A stretch of DNA of 64,000 nucleotides, from positions 1 through 64,000 of the forward strand of contig NZ_JNZZ01000004.1 of the NCBI RefSeq assembly GCF_000717645.1, written 5' to 3'. Under the pieces are notes generated by a model. That model was not told where the DNA came from, made no database searches, and saw nothing but the letters and a program-made list of their open reading frames with translations. Made by a program: the position numbers and the translations under genes. The DNA comes from Streptomyces californicus. GTDB taxonomy: Bacteria; Actinomycetota; Actinomycetes; Streptomycetales; Streptomycetaceae. Shown piece by piece: positions 63,605 through 64,000 of the stretch. Position 1 is the first letter of the stretch; each line of letters starts with the position of its first letter.

Positions 63605-63640
63605 TGTACGCTTTCCCGTACGTACAAGAAGCTGTACATT
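63605..63640. promoter_or_regulatory. YefM operator-like TGTAC repeats
   Basis: TGTAC motifs occur at 63605-63609 and 63633-63637, and GTACA at 63622-63626; GTACA-AGAAGC-TGTAC forms an inverted repeat. YefM-YoeB operators in other bacteria use TGTACA palindromes, so autoregulation is likely. It ends 14 nt before the antitoxin start. Confidence 0.75.
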
Positions 63641-63653
63641 CCGGGAGGCAGTC

Positions 63654-63905
63654 ATGCGCACGATGACCTACACCGAGTCCCGCGCGAAGTACGCCGAGAC
63701 TCTGAGCTCGGTCGTCGACGATCGCGAGGAGGTCGTCGTCACGCGCGCCGGACACGAACCCGTGGTGATAGTGGCGCTCGACGAATACGAGTCCCTGAAG
63801 GAGACCGCGTACCAGCTCAGGAGCCCCGAGAACGCACGCCGCCTGCTGGCCTCGATCGACCGCCTGGAGAACGGCGGCGGCACCGTGCGGGAGCTCGCGG
63901 AGTGA
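63654..63905 (+). CDS. yefM: Type II antitoxin, YefM/Phd family
   Basis: 83 aa, ATG with GGGAGGC at 4-9 nt. Family features: MTYTESRAKYAETLSSVVDDREEVVVTRAG near the N terminus, AGHEPVVIVALDEYESLKET, and the C-terminal NARRLLASIDRL helix that binds the toxin. Neutralises YoeB and, with it, represses the operon. GTGA overlap with the toxin start. Confidence 0.93.
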   Translation: MRTMTYTESRAKYAETLSSVVDDREEVVVTRAGHEPVVIVALDEYESLKETAYQLRSPENARRLLASIDRLENGGGTVRELAE

Positions 63906-64000
63906 AGTTCGTATGGGACCAGTCGTCCTGGGACGACTACGTCTGGTGGCAGAACCAGGACCGCAAGATCCTCAAGCGGATCAACGCGCTGCTCCAGGAC
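63902..64000 (+). CDS. yoeB: Type II toxin YoeB/Txe mRNA interferase, 5' part
   Basis: 33 codons visible; the gene runs off the right edge. VKFVWDQSSWDDYVWWQNQ then DRKILKRINALLQD matches the YoeB N terminus (W-D-D-Y-x-x-W-Q). It should cleave mRNA at the ribosome when YefM is degraded. GTG 63902 overlaps the antitoxin stop. Confidence 0.9.
   Translation, partial: MKFVWDQSSWDDYVWWQNQDRKILKRINALLQD

Overview
The window is about 64 kb of very GC-rich chromosome from an actinomycete, almost certainly a Streptomyces. Evidence: third-position G/C codon use throughout, frequent GTG starts, a conservon operon (sensor kinase, roadblock, DUF742, GTPase, P450), an ATP-binding protein / DUF5753-type regulator / DUF397 trio, rare TTA codons confined to regulatory genes, and a housekeeping block glmU-prs-rplY-pth-ppc followed by tam/tamR and galK-galE-galT in the order I recall for Streptomyces. 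55 protein genes (the last cut by the window edge) and one tRNA-Gln(UUG) are called.

Layout. 0.1-7.2 kb: a minus-strand operon of a small secreted two-cysteine peptide, an AfsR/SARP regulator with an NB-ARC domain, a leader-binding E1/ThiF-like protein (RRE, zinc cysteines, decayed YcaO-like C terminus) and an active-looking YcaO cyclodehydratase. It looks like azoline RiPP machinery without an obvious precursor. 7.6-13.8 kb: FtsX-type ABC exporter, divergent DHA2 multidrug efflux pump, VOC protein. 14.0-15.7 kb: anti-sigma-like ATPase with a C-x2-C-x2-C-x2-C N terminus, TTA-containing XRE regulator, DUF397 protein. 16.3-22.8 kb: complete conservon whose P450 lacks the ExxR arginine, facing a second normal P450. 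23.0-24.0 kb: DivIVA/FilP-like coiled-coil protein.

24.3-29.1 kb: two divergent pairs that look like polymorphic-toxin parts: a WHH-nuclease/SUKH fusion with a deaminase/SUKH-4 fusion on a collagen-like linker, and opposite them a YwqJ-like deaminase with a SUKH-3 protein. 29.2-34.3 kb: accessory genes (methyltransferase, glycine-rich-domain protein, TTA-containing XRE/TPR regulator, orphan histidine kinase, TTA-containing HTH/LAGLIDADG-like protein) ending at tRNA-Gln.

34.5-46.8 kb: core metabolism and control: UDP-GlcNAc and PRPP synthesis, L25, peptidyl-tRNA hydrolase, PEP carboxylase, an acyl desaturase with its TetR partner, trans-aconitate methyltransferase with a divergent MarR/TamR regulator, and an orphan LuxR response regulator. 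47.0-53.1 kb: GNAT protein, Leloir galactose operon, divergent Na+/solute symporter that probably supplies it. 53.2-64 kb: LuxR regulator with a degenerate receiver, two tandem paralogous membrane-anchored PQQ-propeller proteins, Uup-type ABC-F ATPase, a lipoprotein, two related exported proteins, and a YefM-YoeB toxin-antitoxin pair cut by the edge.

Starts were chosen from ribosome-binding sites, overlaps with upstream stops and family length. All family assignments are from reading motifs; no search was run.
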